From contig JAIVHN010000045.1 in the NCBI GenBank assembly GCA_020201015.1, forward strand, positions 1 through 14,547: a DNA stretch of 14,547 bases. The letters run 5' to 3'. The notes beneath the pieces are model-generated. The model made no database searches. It had not been told where the DNA came from and was given only the letters and a program-made list of their open reading frames with translations. Position numbers and translations under genes: made by a program. This DNA is from Spirochaeta sp. (GTDB lineage: Bacteria; Spirochaetota; Spirochaetia; DSM-27196; SLAA01). This document shows positions 1 to 7,164 of the stretch, one piece after another (the stretch's first letter is position 1; each line of letters begins with the position of its first letter).

Positions 1-789
1 GAAGCGCCCGACTCAGTCGCAGCCGTTCCCGAGGATTCCGAGCCCGAAGTAGCGCCCGAGCCAAGTTTTCGCACCGAGTATTTGCTTAGTCGCGAACGGT
101 CGTTCCGCGGCGATGGGCGGCTGGATTCGTATCGCGAGTTTATCTACGAGCCGAGCGGTATCGGGCTTCTTGAAGAGATGCGTTATACCGCCGGTGAGCG
201 ACTCCTTCAGGCGCGACGCTATGAACTCATGGACGGGCGTCCGGTTGAGGAACGTCTCTACAATGAAGAGGATCAACTTCGGGCCATTCGAAAGTATGAG
301 TATGATCAGCAAGGCAATTTGACTATGGAGGAGCAGCTTGATTCCGCTGAAGAGTTCCAGACCCGCTCGACGTATGGATACGACGCCGAGGGTCGGCGCA
401 CGAGCTGGCAGGTGTTCACGAGTTTTGCCGGACTCATGGGCTCAACGGCATATATGTATGACAACAGTAGTCTCGTCCGTATAGAAAGTCTCAGTCCGGC
501 TGGCGATCTTGAGGAGTATTTCGCTATTGAGGTCGACAACGATGGACGTCCGATACGGAGAACACAGTATGACGATCGTGACAGACGTCTGGGCTATGTT
601 GAGTATGAATACGAGGGTAACACACTGGTACGTGAGACGGTTCGGCTGGCCACTGGGGCAGTTCAGCGTTCGGTTCATTACGAGTATGATGACAACGGAA
701 ACATTATCGTAGAGACTCATTTTGACGCATCCGGCAATCCGCTAGAACGTCTTGAGCGTGAGTTTATTACGCGCGAGGTGCAGGAGTAA
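1..789 (+). CDS. YD-repeat-like protein, 5' end outside window
   Basis: The frame is open from the first base and ends at TAA 787-789, so the N-terminus lies upstream; TTG at 82 is only an internal codon. The first 20 or so visible residues are rich in Glu, Pro and Ala and look like a linker. From about residue 90 the protein repeats a unit of roughly 20-25 residues with an aromatic-Asp-x-x-Gly core: YEYDQQGN, YGYDAEGR, IEVDNDGR, YEYEGN, YEYDDNGN and FDASGN. This resembles the YD repeats of RHS and wall-associated proteins, which form beta-strand sheets, but there is no RHS core or toxin tip. The function is unknown; an extracytoplasmic structural or binding role is an inference. The next gene follows after 6 bases, so the two are probably co-transcribed. 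I am confident it is a gene and only moderately confident in the family. Confidence 0.8.
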   Translation, partial: EAPDSVAAVPEDSEPEVAPEPSFRTEYLLSRERSFRGDGRLDSYREFIYEPSGIGLLEEMRYTAGERLLQARRYELMDGRPVEERLYNEEDQLRAIRKYEYDQQGNLTMEEQLDSAEEFQTRSTYGYDAEGRRTSWQVFTSFAGLMGSTAYMYDNSSLVRIESLSPAGDLEEYFAIEVDNDGRPIRRTQYDDRDRRLGYVEYEYEGNTLVRETVRLATGAVQRSVHYEYDDNGNIIVETHFDASGNPLERLEREFITREVQE

Positions 790-795
790 TAATTT

Positions 796-2025
796 ATGAG
801 AGTAGAAATTATCAAAAAACTAACTATGCGGACTATGCTTGCGCTGAGTCTTTTTCTCATTCCGACCGGGATGGTTCTCCATGCAAACGAAATGGCGTCT
901 ATGTGGTCTCGCCTGTATGAGACCTCCTCTACAAATGAACAGCGATATCAAATTATGTTGAACATGGTGGAGCTCGACTCGCGCGATCTTGGTCCGGTGT
1001 ATCTGGAAGCGCTTAACGAACAGCTGCGGGGCTATCAAAATATCTCGCAGACAACCGAGCGCTTTGCGGCAAACCAGCTTATCATTCTGATTTTACGTGA
1101 ACTTGGACAGCAACGGGTGGGCGAGTCTGCCGACGCGGTCTGGAACATGTTGGAGATTAATCCGCAGGTCAATGTTATGCGGGAGGCAGTGCGTACCTTA
1201 GGACGTATTGATGCGACGCAGTACGCCGGTCAGCTTGCAGTTATGTTGCGGAATATGAATCTCCAGGTGAGCCCGCTGGACGAACGACGTGAGATTGAGT
1301 CGGTAGCGTTAGCCACCGTCATAGCACTTGAGCGGCTGCGTGAGCCGGTGGGATTTGAGCCTGTTTTCTTTGCGGCTAACAGCTGGTACTCCACACAGAG
1401 TGGGGTGCGGGCTACAGCTCGAGATGCCCTTCCGGAGATTATCAATGATCCAACTGATATTCTCATGGATATCACTCGTAGCACTACCTCGATAGAGGTT
1501 AAGGAGCTGGCTTTACGGGTTGGACTAGACTCGACTGCATCGGAAACTGACAAGGCCGAGTTTGCGGCGCAGGCGCTTGAACATGCGCTCAGCGTTAGCC
1601 CGCGAACTCGCATTGAGGAGCGGGCGCTCAAGAGCCTTCGTATGAATGCGTTGGCTGCCCTTCGCGACCTGGATGAGAAGGCAGATCGTGCCGTGCCAAG
1701 CATGGCTCGCATGCTTATTCGCTACCAGTCGGATAGCTTGTACGATCAGGATGAGATGCTAGCCTTGATTAATGCAATGGGCACATTCAGCAACGACGAC
1801 TCGGTGCGCGCGTTGTCCGGTTTCATGCGGTATCAAACCGAGCGTCGGGAACGTGGCCTTACATCGGATAACCTACGAATACCCCGCGCTACCATTATTG
1901 CGTTAGGCAACACCGGCAATGTAATTGCTATCGAGGACCTCAATATGGTCGTGTATTCGAATCAGTGGGAGAGTGTAGTGCGACGTGATGCTCAGGCGGC
2001 GCTTGACCGCATTATGGACGAGTGA
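796..2025 (+). CDS. Exported HEAT-repeat protein
   Basis: 409 residues. The ATG at 796 has an AGGAG (782-786) nine bases upstream, which overlaps the end of the previous gene and supports this start. The N-terminus looks like a signal peptide: basic residues (KK), a hydrophobic stretch at about 11-28, and likely cleavage near LHA-NE at residue 30. The rest is almost entirely alpha-helical, with paired helices of about 35-40 residues each (for example the segments with VWNMLEINPQVN, AVRTLGRIDATQ and TIIALGNTGNVIAIEDL), as in HEAT or Armadillo-type repeats. Such repeats usually serve as protein-binding scaffolds; no catalytic motif is visible. It probably acts in the periplasm, perhaps with the neighbouring YD-repeat protein. 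The last codon overlaps the exchanger start by 4 bases, suggesting translational coupling. The exact partner and role cannot be read from the sequence. Confidence 0.85.
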   Translation: MRVEIIKKLTMRTMLALSLFLIPTGMVLHANEMASMWSRLYETSSTNEQRYQIMLNMVELDSRDLGPVYLEALNEQLRGYQNISQTTERFAANQLIILILRELGQQRVGESADAVWNMLEINPQVNVMREAVRTLGRIDATQYAGQLAVMLRNMNLQVSPLDERREIESVALATVIALERLREPVGFEPVFFAANSWYSTQSGVRATARDALPEIINDPTDILMDITRSTTSIEVKELALRVGLDSTASETDKAEFAAQALEHALSVSPRTRIEERALKSLRMNALAALRDLDEKADRAVPSMARMLIRYQSDSLYDQDEMLALINAMGTFSNDDSVRALSGFMRYQTERRERGLTSDNLRIPRATIIALGNTGNVIAIEDLNMVVYSNQWESVVRRDAQAALDRIMDE

Positions 2026-3008
2026 TTCCTTTCGGGCTGCTCATCCTGGGCATTGCCCTTCTCTATATTGGTGGTGAGAACCTTGTACGTTCCTCGGTGG
2101 TGCTTGCCGATAGATTTGGCGTGTCTGAACTGGTAATTGGCCTAACGGTTGTCGCCTTCGGCACTTCATCGCCGGAGTTATTTGTTAGCGTGCTGGCAGT
2201 TTTTCAAGGGCGAGGGTCGGTTTCGCTAGGGAACGTCCTCGGTAGCAACATTATTAATATTGCAGTAGTTTTGGGATTCTCGGGCTTGGTAGCGGCAATT
2301 CCGCTACCGAAGGATATCCGTCGGCGGGAAGTTCCCCTTATCCTTCTGTCTTACTGTGCGGCGGCATTGTTGCTGCCCGCAGCAGCAGCCGGAGTTGGGG
2401 CTACACGCCTTGTCGGCCTGTTTTTGGTGGCGCTGCTTATTGGCTACGTTCTGTATCAATATCGCTTGGGAAACCAAGGTGATGAATCATTGACGGCCGA
2501 GGCCCAGGCTATCGCAGTAGGTGAGTCGAAGGCGGACGCGGAGACAGACCAGAAAATCCTGAAACCCCTTGTAGTGGCGGCTGTAGCAGTTGCCGCCCTG
2601 GCCGGTGGAGGACACCTACTGGTGGAGAATGCCTCATACTTTGCTCGGGAGGTGTTCGGTGTATCGGAACGGTTTATTGGCATTACCATTGTTGCTATTG
2701 GAACGAGCGCCCCGGAGCTTGCAACCTCAATCGTAGCCGCTGCCCGGGGGCGCCCGAGTGTTGTGCTGGGGGCAATCATCGGCAGTAACGTGTTTAATAC
2801 TCTTTTGGTGCTTGGGGTAGCCAGCCTCTCCGGTGGATTCGGTGTGCTTGAGTCTGGGTTTGGAATAGACTTCGCCGTGATGGTTTCGGTAACTCTGTTG
2901 TTGTGGGGGTATTCCTGGCGAGGCAAACTACCAAGGTTGGGTGGGTTATCGTTTCTTGCCTGTTATGCGATGTACGTGGTGTTCCTCTTACACACAAGCG
3001 GGACTTAG
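2022..3008 (+). CDS. CaCA-family Na+/Ca2+ exchanger (YrbG-like)
   Basis: 328 residues, starting at GTG 2022 inside the stop of the HEAT-repeat gene (GTGA overlap). It is an inner-membrane antiporter that normally exchanges Ca2+ for Na+ or H+. Both inverted alpha-repeats are intact: alpha-1 carries GTSSPEL at residues 47-53 and GSNIINI at about 74-80; alpha-2 carries GTSAPEL at 227-233 and GSNVFN at 254-259. The acidic residues of the two PEL motifs are the ion ligands known for this family. About ten hydrophobic segments are visible, with a hydrophilic acidic loop at about 150-180 between the halves. The length matches bacterial members of about 320-330 residues. The true ion specificity (Ca2+, K+-dependent or other cation) cannot be told from the motifs. 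The stop codon shares bases with the stop of the convergent gene on the other strand. Confidence 0.93.
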   Translation: MIPFGLLILGIALLYIGGENLVRSSVVLADRFGVSELVIGLTVVAFGTSSPELFVSVLAVFQGRGSVSLGNVLGSNIINIAVVLGFSGLVAAIPLPKDIRRREVPLILLSYCAAALLLPAAAAGVGATRLVGLFLVALLIGYVLYQYRLGNQGDESLTAEAQAIAVGESKADAETDQKILKPLVVAAVAVAALAGGGHLLVENASYFAREVFGVSERFIGITIVAIGTSAPELATSIVAAARGRPSVVLGAIIGSNVFNTLLVLGVASLSGGFGVLESGFGIDFAVMVSVTLLLWGYSWRGKLPRLGGLSFLACYAMYVVFLLHTSGT

Positions 3009-3448
3009 AGCGAGTGTAGCCCGCCGGGTGAGTGTTCGTTAACATATATATTGTTGTATCTGCCCGAGTGTTCAAAAACATCTTGTTCGCTGAAACGCGT
3101 TTGTTCTAGAAAAAACAACAGGTCGTCCATATCATCCTGAGACTCAACATGCGAATATCTGAAGTAGAGAGGCCTGTCGGTTGGAACCGCCTCCATGGCA
3201 ACCACCGACGGTAGAGCTGGATCTGAGATTTGACGCAATGTGTTTCGTAGCCCGCCGTAATAAGCCCGGTCTCGACCGATAAATCTTAAAGTCTTATTTG
3301 AATCTAAATAATACAGTTCAAAAATTCCGGCTATTGAAGGTACTTTATTATTTATAAGATGTTTTTCCACTGGAAAAAAGCCGCTCCATGAAATAGTGAA
3401 ATACACATTTTTTTTATGGGTCTTTTTTGCAATTACCGGTTTCATCAT
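3005..3448 (-). CDS. Small protein with a divergent GIY-YIG-like fold
   Basis: 147 residues, start ATG at 3448, with a second ATG directly after it at 3445. I do not recognise a named family. The middle region has the order expected of a GIY-YIG domain: a strand with GIFELYYL (41-48), a strand ending in FIGRD (56-60), a helix with LRNTLRQI (67-74), a strand with LYFRYSHV (94-101) and a helix with DDMDDLLFFL. Both signature tyrosines are replaced by Phe (GIF, FIG), and no clear catalytic Glu is seen, so nuclease activity is doubtful. The 5' third is AT-rich and includes an A8 run (3408-3415) and an A6 run (3423-3428). A strong promoter-like pair lies immediately upstream with almost no room for a leader. 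The end overlaps the exchanger stop. Gene status is fairly sure; the fold assignment is tentative. Confidence 0.7.
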   Translation of the reverse strand: MMKPVIAKKTHKKNVYFTISWSGFFPVEKHLINNKVPSIAGIFELYYLDSNKTLRFIGRDRAYYGGLRNTLRQISDPALPSVVAMEAVPTDRPLYFRYSHVESQDDMDDLLFFLEQTRFSEQDVFEHSGRYNNIYVNEHSPGGLHSL

Positions 3449-3452
3449 TTTT

Positions 3453-3482
3453 AGTATACCCCTATCCGCGACCCGCTCTCAA
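3453..3482 (-). promoter_or_regulatory. Promoter of the GIY-YIG-like gene
   Basis: On the minus strand TTGAGA (3477-3482) and TATACT (3453-3458) are separated by 18 bases, a near-consensus sigma-70 promoter. The -10 box ends four bases before ATG 3448 and seven before ATG 3445, so the transcript would begin at about the start codon. Read from sequence only; no start site has been mapped. Confidence 0.55.
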
Positions 3483-3505
3483 GCACGCAGCTGTCGGAGA
3501 CGCTG

Positions 3506-3757
3506 TTAGTCAGGTACAAACTCTCCATCCTGCGGTCGCTGGAGATCCTCCCAAATTCGCATTATTTCCTCACGATACTCCTCAGGAGCACTAACGTAGC
3601 CCCACCCTAGTTGCGGCTGAAAGATGCCTGCATAAGCCGTATCATGATTACTGACAATTACATGAGGAATATCTTTTTCTGCCAAATATGCTCCCAACAA
3701 TTGTGCTTGTGTATCGTTGAAAACATTCAGAATATGTGTAAACGATGTAGTATCCAT
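3506..3757 (-). CDS. DUF2007-like small protein
   Basis: 83 residues from ATG 3757; the frame could extend upstream to ATG 3772 or GTG 3817, but neither has a ribosome binding site. ATG 3757 is preceded by the purine-rich AAGAAGAGGG, and the protein then begins with the first predicted strand. The sequence matches the DUF2007 (putative signal-transducing protein) layout: a strand (THILNVF), a helix with QAQLLGAYLAEKDI, a strand with PHVIVSNHD, a variable loop and a closing region with GWGYVSAPEEYREEIMRIWEDL. Proteins of this family are ferredoxin-like alpha/beta domains, are often annotated PII-like, and have no established biochemical role. It is separated by 57 bases from the downstream minus-strand gene, which has its own promoter. 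Its base composition is lower in G+C than the flanking plus-strand genes. Family call moderate. Confidence 0.65.
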   Translation of the reverse strand: MDTTSFTHILNVFNDTQAQLLGAYLAEKDIPHVIVSNHDTAYAGIFQPQLGWGYVSAPEEYREEIMRIWEDLQRPQDGEFVPD

Positions 3758-3799
3758 CCCTCTTCTTAGCATACTGTGAAACTGTGTCTCAAGTCCGCC

Positions 3800-3828
3800 T
3801 TGACAAAAGCCTAACACTGGAATAATTT
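3800..3828 (+). promoter_or_regulatory. Probable promoter of rny operon
   Basis: A perfect TTGACA lies at 3800-3805. Seventeen bases on is TAATTT (3823-3828); AATAAT (3821-3826) is a better -10 match but with a 15-base spacer. Either would give a leader of about 25-30 bases carrying the GGGAG (3851-3855) that precedes the rny start by six bases. The -35 box overlaps the possible N-terminal extension of the divergent gene. Confidence 0.5.
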
Positions 3829-3861
3829 CAAGTGTACAAATAATAAGTATGGGAGTAGCGA

Positions 3862-5397
3862 ATGCAGCTTGTTGTGTGGATCGCTCTTCCTCTTTTCGGG
3901 ATCATTCTAGGTTGGACAGTTCGTTGGCTATACGCCAGGTTTCAGCTTTCTTCGTCGGAGCAAAAAGCGGAGAGAGTCAAAAAAGATGCAATTAAAGAAG
4001 CGGAAGCAGAAAAAAAGGAGCTGCTGTTAGAAGCGAAAGATGAGTTACTGCGAGAACGAAACGAACAGGAACGAGAGCTTCGTGAACGGCGGAATGAATT
4101 GCAGCGTTATGAAAAGCGTGTGCTCCAGAAGGAAGAAAGCCTAGACAAGAAGACAGCCTATGTTGAAACCCAACAGCAAAGGTTTCTTGACCGTGAAGGG
4201 AAGATAACTGAGCGCGAATTGGCGCTAGAAAATCAAGAAGAGGTACTAAGGGCAGAGTTGGAGCGTGTCTCCGGTCTTAGTCCCGAAGAGGCAAAGCGAA
4301 TTATCATGAGTTCGCTTGAAGATGAGGCTCGGCACGACGCACAAAGTCTGCTGAACAAGATTGAGCAAGAAACAAACCTCACCGCTGAACGTGAAGCGCG
4401 TGAAATCCTTGTAAGTACGATACAGCGTATAGCATCAGAGGTAAACGCCGAGTTCACCGTAACCTCGGTTAGCCTGCCAAATGACGAGATGAAGGGGCGC
4501 ATCATCGGTCGCGAGGGGCGGAATATCCGCACACTTGAGACGCTGACCGGTGTGGATATCATTATCGACGACACCCCGGAAGCAGTTGTAGTGTCGTGCT
4601 TTGACCCGGTGAGAAAAGAAATTGCACGCCGTTCGCTCGAACGTCTGATATCCGATGGACGCATACACCCGACTCGCATTGAGGAAGTAGTCCAGAAGGT
4701 GAGTCAGGAGATTGGGCAAATAATCTATGATGAAGGCGAGAAAGTACTTTTCGACCTTGGTATTCACCATATGAAGCCTGAAGGAGTTCGCGGAATCGGG
4801 CGGCTCCATTTTCGAACGAGCTATGGGCAGAATGTTCTTGCTCTTGCTCACAGCAAGGAAGTAGCGATTTTTGCCGGTATGATTGCGGCAGAGGTTGGTG
4901 CGGATCGCGAGCTTGCCAAGCGCAGCGGTTTACTGCATGACATCGGTAAGGGCATTGAGACCGACACCGACAGCAATCATGTTGAACTTGGTGTGGAACT
5001 GTCACGGCGAATGGACGAAGATGAGCGCGTCATTAACGGTATTGCGGCACATCATGGCGACGTACCGCATAGCTGCGCCGAGTCGGTTATTGTCCAAATT
5101 GCAGATGCTCTTTCGGCATCACGGCCGGGAGCACGACGTGAGACTTTGGACAACTACATTAAACGTCTTGAGAATCTGGAGAGTATTGCAGAAGAGTTTG
5201 ATGGCGTTGAGAAAGCGTATGCAATACAGGCTGGCCGTGAGTTGCGAATAATGGTCGATCACGAAACCGTTAGCGATGGGGGGGCGAAGGAAATTGCCAA
5301 GGCCATTGCCAAGAAGATTGAGGCCAACCTTCGCTACCCGGGTCGAATCAAGGTTACGATGATTCGCGAAACGCGAATTGTCGAGTACGCGCGCTAA
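3862..5397 (+). CDS. rny: Ribonuclease Y
   Basis: 511 residues, close to the usual 520. RNase Y is a membrane-anchored endoribonuclease that starts bulk mRNA decay, cutting single-stranded A/U-rich sites and scaffolding a degradosome-like complex. Visible parts in order: one transmembrane helix (about residues 2-25), a long charged coiled coil rich in Glu, Lys, Arg and Gln (about 30-150), a KH RNA-binding domain with GRIIGREGRN at 212-221, and an HD metal-dependent phosphohydrolase domain whose HD pair is H359-D360 in GLLHDIGK, followed by AAHHGD. The start ATG 3862 has GGGAG six bases upstream. It opens an operon with ymdB and tlyA; the rny-ymdB pairing is also seen in Firmicutes. All key residues are present and the gene looks functional. 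Confidence 0.97.
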   Translation: MQLVVWIALPLFGIILGWTVRWLYARFQLSSSEQKAERVKKDAIKEAEAEKKELLLEAKDELLRERNEQERELRERRNELQRYEKRVLQKEESLDKKTAYVETQQQRFLDREGKITERELALENQEEVLRAELERVSGLSPEEAKRIIMSSLEDEARHDAQSLLNKIEQETNLTAEREAREILVSTIQRIASEVNAEFTVTSVSLPNDEMKGRIIGREGRNIRTLETLTGVDIIIDDTPEAVVVSCFDPVRKEIARRSLERLISDGRIHPTRIEEVVQKVSQEIGQIIYDEGEKVLFDLGIHHMKPEGVRGIGRLHFRTSYGQNVLALAHSKEVAIFAGMIAAEVGADRELAKRSGLLHDIGKGIETDTDSNHVELGVELSRRMDEDERVINGIAAHHGDVPHSCAESVIVQIADALSASRPGARRETLDNYIKRLENLESIAEEFDGVEKAYAIQAGRELRIMVDHETVSDGGAKEIAKAIAKKIEANLRYPGRIKVTMIRETRIVEYAR

Positions 5398-5398
5398 A

Positions 5399-6196
5399 GT
5401 GGCCTCGCGAAAGTTTAAAGTACTGGCTCTCGGAGATATTATCGGCTCCGCGGGCCAGCGTGCTGTGGTTGCGGCCTGTGAAGGTTTAAAACGACGGCAC
5501 AACGCAGACATGGTTATTGTTAATGGTGAAAATGCAGTAGAAGGCTTCGGTATTGACGAAGCCACAGCACAGCGGCTGTTTGCTGCCGGGGCCAATGTTA
5601 TAACAACCGGCAACCACGTCTGGCAGCAGAAAAGTGCTATGTCATACCTTGATCGTGAAGATCGCATCCTGAGGCCCGCAAATTATCCTGGGGGTAACCC
5701 GGGGCATGGCTATTGTGTAGTTGATGTACGAGGAGAGACGGTTGTGGTTCTCAACTTGCAGGGGCGTGTGCGCATGCCGAGTATCGACTGCCCCTTCCGC
5801 ACCGCCAAAGACATCGTGCGAAAACTTAAAGGCAAAGCGAAAATCTTCATCGTAGACTTTCATGCCGAGGCTACTGAAGAAAAAGAGGCGCTTGCCGCGT
5901 ACCTTGATGGTGAGGTAACTTTGGTTTTTGGTACCCATACCCACGTGCAAACTACGGATGAACGCATTCTGCCTGGCGGAACGTCTTTTCTTACCGATAT
6001 CGGTGCCTGTGGCCCGCACGATAGTGTGATTGGGTTTAAGTCTGACGTTAGTGTGCGTCGGGCATTGACGCAACTGCCGCTTAAGAACGAGGTTTCAGAT
6101 ACAACAGCGCGACTGCACGGCCTTGTACTCAGCATTGATCCAGTTACGGGAAAAACTCTAAATATTGAACGAATACGGGAGGACTCACTAGTGTGA
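5399..6196 (+). CDS. ymdB: YmdB-family metallophosphoesterase (TIGR00282)
   Basis: 265 residues from GTG 5399, one base after the rny stop. A TTG at 5378 would add seven residues and overlap rny by 20 bases, but neither start has a clear ribosome binding site and the family normally begins close to the first strand. YmdB is a binuclear metal-dependent phosphodiesterase; the Bacillus protein hydrolyses 2',3'- and 3',5'-cyclic nucleotides and affects biofilm and motility choice, and binds in the rny pathway context. Metal ligands are all visible: D13 (GDIIG), E44 (NGENA), N72-H73 (TGNHVW), H155 (DFHAEAT), H180 and H182 (GTHTHVQT), followed by the family-specific DIGACGPHDSVIG. These positions are each about five higher than in the Bacillus protein. 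The end overlaps tlyA by four bases. Substrate here is not proven. Confidence 0.94.
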   Translation: MASRKFKVLALGDIIGSAGQRAVVAACEGLKRRHNADMVIVNGENAVEGFGIDEATAQRLFAAGANVITTGNHVWQQKSAMSYLDREDRILRPANYPGGNPGHGYCVVDVRGETVVVLNLQGRVRMPSIDCPFRTAKDIVRKLKGKAKIFIVDFHAEATEEKEALAAYLDGEVTLVFGTHTHVQTTDERILPGGTSFLTDIGACGPHDSVIGFKSDVSVRRALTQLPLKNEVSDTTARLHGLVLSIDPVTGKTLNIERIREDSLV

Positions 6197-7137
6197 GTTC
6201 ACGTGCATCGCGGTCAGGCCGCTCGCAGGGCCCAGGAGGCCCAAAGCGTCCGAAGGGCCCGGGGAAAGGTCGGCGAACGTTGCTTGACCTGTGTCGCGAA
6301 CGTTTTGTAGGGCTTGAGTCGGAACGACTTTATGCCGCTATCCTGTGTGGCGATGTCTACGTCAATGGTGTTCGAGAGCGCAATCCTAAACAAATCATCC
6401 AAATCAATGCAAAAATTACACTGGAATCGGTAGAGGCGCCTGTAGGCGTGAATCAAGTGGATGGTGAGCCACCAAAGCATGGCCATTACGTTTCTCGGGG
6501 TGGTGAAAAGCTGGAGGCCGCTTTGGCCGAGTTTGATCTTGACCCAACCGGATGTTGTGTCCTTGATGCCGGGGCATCTACAGGCGGTTTCACCGACTGT
6601 CTCTTGCGTCATGGTGCCGAATGTGTACATGCGGTAGATGTCGGCTACAACCAGCTGGCCTATGAATTGCGCAATGACTCTCGTGTGCGTGTGCAGGAAC
6701 GAGTCAACATTAAAAGCGTTACACACCTTGTCCCGCCGCCGGATTTTGCCGTTGCCGATCTATCATTTCGCTCGTTGTGCGGGGTAGCTGGACACCTCCT
6801 GTCGTTGACCACGCGCGGGGTTCTTGTTGCCTTGCTGAAACCGCAGTTTGAACGCCGGAGCCACGTAACTCAGAGAGTGCAAAACCAGAGTAATGGAAAC
6901 ATTATCCCGGCTTCCGGTGATTTTGATGGTGTGGTAACGGATCTGAACGAAATTCTCAGAATTGCGGTCGGCACAGTTGCCGCTCTGGAAAGTGAGCAGG
7001 CCTACACGTGCGGGGTGTGCCTCTCGCCAATTAAGGGTAGAAGTGGTAATCAAGAGCTGTTTTTGCTACTGGAAAGCACTCCTGCTACACGACTGCCGTC
7101 GGTAGAGGCCCATCTCCGCACACTTCTTAGGCTTTAG
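6193..7137 (+). CDS. tlyA: TlyA-family rRNA 2'-O-methyltransferase
   Basis: 314 residues, GTG start inside the ymdB stop (GTGA overlap), with GGGAGG at 6177-6182 ten bases upstream. TlyA-type enzymes use S-adenosylmethionine to methylate ribose 2'-OH groups of 16S and/or 23S rRNA; older annotations call them hemolysins. Order: a basic Gly/Pro/Lys/Arg-rich extension (about 1-28), an S4 RNA-binding domain (about 29-80, ending in VYVNGVRERNPK), the linker SRGGEKL, then an FtsJ-type Rossmann methyltransferase with the SAM motif LDAGASTGGFTDCLL. A K-D-K-E set typical of FtsJ enzymes can be proposed: K106, D189 (VADLSF), K216 (LLKPQFE) and E294 (LFLLLES). It is 40-60 residues longer than common members, because of the N-terminal extension and an insertion after LLKPQFE. 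Third gene of the rny operon. Confidence 0.93.
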   Translation: MSSRASRSGRSQGPGGPKRPKGPGKGRRTLLDLCRERFVGLESERLYAAILCGDVYVNGVRERNPKQIIQINAKITLESVEAPVGVNQVDGEPPKHGHYVSRGGEKLEAALAEFDLDPTGCCVLDAGASTGGFTDCLLRHGAECVHAVDVGYNQLAYELRNDSRVRVQERVNIKSVTHLVPPPDFAVADLSFRSLCGVAGHLLSLTTRGVLVALLKPQFERRSHVTQRVQNQSNGNIIPASGDFDGVVTDLNEILRIAVGTVAALESEQAYTCGVCLSPIKGRSGNQELFLLLESTPATRLPSVEAHLRTLLRL

Positions 7138-7144
7138 TGTAATG

Positions 7145-7164
7145 TGGCGATGAGCGCTCAGCCA
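7145..7164. other. Imperfect hairpin between convergent genes
   Basis: TGGC (7145-7148) pairs with GCCA (7161-7164), with a bulged GA, around the 10-base palindrome TGAGCGCTCA (7151-7160). It lies in the 20-base gap between tlyA and the convergent GerMN gene and includes the latter's stop codon. No T-run follows on either strand, so it is not a standard intrinsic terminator; it could still stabilise 3' ends. Confidence 0.3.

Noticed and set aside
3408..3428. T-runs on the plus strand as the tail of an intrinsic terminator
   Set aside because: No GC-rich stem precedes them on the plus strand; they are Lys/Asn codons of the minus-strand gene.
3488..3505. Small hairpin between the two minus-strand genes as a terminator
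   Set aside because: CAGC-GTC pairs with GAC-GCTG only with a bulge and a 3-base loop, and no T-run follows on the minus strand.
4233..4679. 148-codon minus-strand frame opposite rny
   Set aside because: Ser/Arg-rich antisense shadow of the KH and coiled-coil region.
5378..5398. TTG start for ymdB inside rny
   Set aside because: No ribosome binding site and seven extra residues; GTG 5399 fits the family start and leaves the usual tight operon spacing.
5119..5667. 182-codon open frame opposite rny and ymdB
   Set aside because: It spans the junction of two well-recognised genes and has no recognisable motif.
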